A DNA stretch of 34,543 bases, taken from Caenibius sp. GTDB taxonomy: Bacteria; Pseudomonadota; Alphaproteobacteria; Sphingomonadales; Sphingomonadaceae. The translations under genes and the position numbers were made by a program. The stretch spans positions 1 through 34,543 of the forward strand of contig JAURML010000003.1 of the NCBI GenBank assembly GCA_030830695.1, in the 5' to 3' direction. This document shows, piece after piece, positions 32,982 to 34,543 of the stretch; the stretch's first letter is position 1, and each line of letters begins with the position of its first letter. A model generated the notes under the pieces. The model was given only the letters and a program-made list of their open reading frames with translations, had not been told where the DNA came from and ran no database searches.

Positions 32982-34046
32982 ATGGGCGTTGCCATTCGCG
33001 AGGGTCGGACTTTGCCAGAAGATTCGGGCGGAACGGCCCGGCCATTGCTGCTTTCCGGCTGGCTGTTCACCATCGCTGCATTGATCGTGTTGATGGTCGT
33101 GGTGGGCGGCGTCACCCGGCTCACTGAATCCGGCCTTTCGATTACCGAATGGAAACCGGTCACGGGCGCGCTGCCACCGCTGTCCGACGCGCAATGGCAG
33201 GCGGAATTCGCCGCTTACAAGCAGATCGGCGAATATCAGCAGGTCAATGGCCCGGCGGGCATGACGCTGGCCGATTACAAGTTCATCTATTACTGGGAAT
33301 GGTCGCACCGGCTGCTGGGGCGGGTGATCGGACTGGCGTTCTTTTTGCCGCTCCTGTTCTTCTGGCTGAAACGCGCGATTCCCCCGGGTTACAAGCCCCG
33401 GCTGGTGGCACTGTTCGCGCTGGGCGGGCTGCAGGGTGTGTTCGGCTGGTATATGGTGCGTTCCGGCCTTTCGACGCAGGTCACTGACGTCAGCCACCTG
33501 TGGCTGTCGATTCACTTGCTGACCGCCCTCATAACCCTGTCGGGCTGCGTCTGGACCGCCCTGGATTTGCGCGGCGTCGAGCGCAACCCGCTGAGCCCTC
33601 TCGCCAGGCTGACTCCGCTGGCTGCGCTGTGTCTTGCTGCCCTGTTCGTGCAGCTCCTGCTCGGCGCATGGGTCGCCGGGCTGAACGCCGGGCTGGTTTC
33701 GGACAGCTGGCCGCTGATGCAAGGGCGGCTGGTGCCGGAAGTCGACTGGAGCAAGGGAGTGCTGTGGAACGCATCGCATGATCCCTTCCTCATCCATTTC
33801 CTGCATCGCTGGTGGGCATGGGTCGCGGTTCTGGCGTTGATCGTGCTGGCGCGGGCTGCGCGCCGGAAGAAACAACGGGCTGCCTCGATTGCGATTCATA
33901 CCGCTTTTGGAACGCAAATTCTGCTCGGCATCGCGACCGTCGTGGCCGGGGTGCCGATCTGGCTGGCGGGGCTGCACCAGCTGGTCGGCGCGTTGCTGGT
34001 GTGGACCAGCGTATGGGGCGCGCATGTGCTGGGACGGGCCGAGTGA
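32982..34046 (+). CDS. ctaA: heme A synthase (Cox15/CtaA family)
   Basis: CtaA oxidises the methyl group of heme O to make heme A for cytochrome c oxidase. The 354-residue protein has eight predicted membrane helices and the conserved heme-ligand histidines in WEWSHRLLGRVIG (H109), DVSHLWLSIHLL, FLIHFLHRWWAW and GLHQLVGALL. The N-terminal VGGVTRLTESGLSITEWKP is a strong family marker. ATG 32982 is preceded by an AAAGGCG site; a TTG at 32946 is possible. Its TGA lies within a GTGA that starts the cutA remnant, so the two are coupled. It is divergent from merC. Confidence 0.94.
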   Translation: MGVAIREGRTLPEDSGGTARPLLLSGWLFTIAALIVLMVVVGGVTRLTESGLSITEWKPVTGALPPLSDAQWQAEFAAYKQIGEYQQVNGPAGMTLADYKFIYYWEWSHRLLGRVIGLAFFLPLLFFWLKRAIPPGYKPRLVALFALGGLQGVFGWYMVRSGLSTQVTDVSHLWLSIHLLTALITLSGCVWTALDLRGVERNPLSPLARLTPLAALCLAALFVQLLLGAWVAGLNAGLVSDSWPLMQGRLVPEVDWSKGVLWNASHDPFLIHFLHRWWAWVAVLALIVLARAARRKKQRAASIAIHTAFGTQILLGIATVVAGVPIWLAGLHQLVGALLVWTSVWGAHVLGRAE

Positions 34047-34153
34047 GCGCAGGGGAAGCGGCATTGATCTGGTGCCCCTTCCCTGATGAGGGCAGCGCGG
34101 CGAACGTCGTTTCCACCTTGCCGGACGAACAACTGGCGGCAGAGCGGTCGTGA
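34043..34153 (+). pseudogene. cutA-like remnant (N-terminal 36 residues)
   Basis: A GTG at 34043 inside the ctaA stop (GTGA) opens a 36-codon frame: ALIWCPFPDEGSAANVVSTL, then PDEQLAAERS and TGA. The first part looks like the start of sphingomonad CutA proteins (LIWCPF-DE-SA--V---L-DE-L-A), which are about 105 residues, so most of the protein is missing. The TGA in turn shares bases with the GTG at 34150 of the next gene, so ribosomes can still pass from ctaA onward. It may be a deletion remnant or a small leader frame. The CutA match rests on few residues. Confidence 0.55.
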
Positions 34154-34543
34154 AGGCACCGCTCGACCGGCGCGGGGTGTTGGGGCTGTTCGCCGCGCTC
34201 GCCAGTTTCCCGGTCCTCGCAACTCGTCTGAGCGCGCAGGAACCGAGGCTGTCACAGACGCGCTTTCAGCCACCTGCCGGGCCAATGCTGTTTCGCCGCG
34301 TACTGGTGCGCGAACTGCCTGACGGCAAGGCGATCGAGGTGTCGCGCTCGTTCCGCGTCCGCTTCCTGCGCAAAGGCGACGGATTCCGGGTCGAAGGCAC
34401 GCAGGTGGCAAGCCAGGTCAGTGCTCCGGAACAGTTGCAGGCACTTGCCCGGATGGAAGAGGAGCGCGTGGAAAGCGGCCTGTTCCCCATGTTGCTTGAC
34501 GCACACGGCATCGTGATTGCCGGGCCGCAAGGGAGCGTTCCGG
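34150..34543 (+). CDS. exported hypothetical protein, partial (runs off the right edge)
   Basis: The frame starts with GTG 34150 in a GTGA overlap with the cutA remnant and is open to the window end (131 residues). The N-terminus has RRGVLGLFAALASFPVLA, which looks like a signal peptide with a twin-arginine pair, ending near LSAQ. The mature part has FRRVLVRELPDGKAIEVSRS, VRFLRKGDGFRVEG and MEEERVESGLFPMLLD. I do not know the family; the sequence looks like a conserved exported sphingomonad protein. The gene is not complete, so length and C-terminus are unknown. Confidence 0.75.
   Translation, partial: MKAPLDRRGVLGLFAALASFPVLATRLSAQEPRLSQTRFQPPAGPMLFRRVLVRELPDGKAIEVSRSFRVRFLRKGDGFRVEGTQVASQVSAPEQLQALARMEEERVESGLFPMLLDAHGIVIAGPQGSVP

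Overview
The window is chromosomal DNA from a high-GC alphaproteobacterium, most likely order Sphingomonadales (Sphingomonadaceae/Erythrobacteraceae type). This rests on the protein styles (MmcB-like protein, DUF2093, a SUF operon carrying a DUF559 gene, Cox15-type heme A synthase), on tight operons joined by ATGA/GTGA/TGATG overlaps, and on dispersed palindromes beginning GTCACCCTGAAC. Almost all of it is housekeeping chromosome. The assignment is by recognition only; no database search was possible.

Layout. 60-3207: tRNA-Arg(CCG) on the minus strand, then a small hypothetical protein, an MmcB-like DNA-repair protein and a PAS-domain protein on plus. 3305-6394: an overlapping envelope operon of M48 protease with TPR-like tail, DsbA-type thioredoxin and PDZ-M48 protease. 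6461-8466: a LytS/LytTR two-component pair. 8606-11049: nadC, RNase T2, tadA (minus), rpmB. 11073-14728: a minus-strand run of xseA, DUF2093, M23 lipoprotein and a phytase-like protein. 14727-16022: purD, whose start codon overlaps that of xseA on the opposite strand.

16023-17052 is the one clearly foreign island, about 1 kb and much lower in GC. It holds a BglII/BstYI-family restriction endonuclease that looks intact, preceded by an MT-A70 adenine methyltransferase that has lost its N-terminal catalytic half. 17053-19544: adenosine kinase (minus), a small lipoprotein, and an uncharacterised protein built from an internal duplication.

19557-25938: a complete minus-strand SUF iron-sulfur assembly operon in transcription order (Rrf2 regulator, sufB, small membrane protein, DUF559 protein, sufC, sufD, sufS, SufT-like, IscA/SufA-type carrier). 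The 302-base gap between its regulator and pyrD holds a palindrome that could be an operator, and a candidate structured small RNA on the minus strand: a compact three-way junction followed by a 12-bp terminator hairpin and a T-tract. 26241-34543: pyrD, gamma-glutamyltransferase, acyl-CoA ligase, a hypothetical protein (minus), a fused ThiS-ThiG (minus), a MerC-type membrane protein (minus) behind a Zur-like operator, ctaA, a cutA remnant, and a partial secreted protein running off the right edge.
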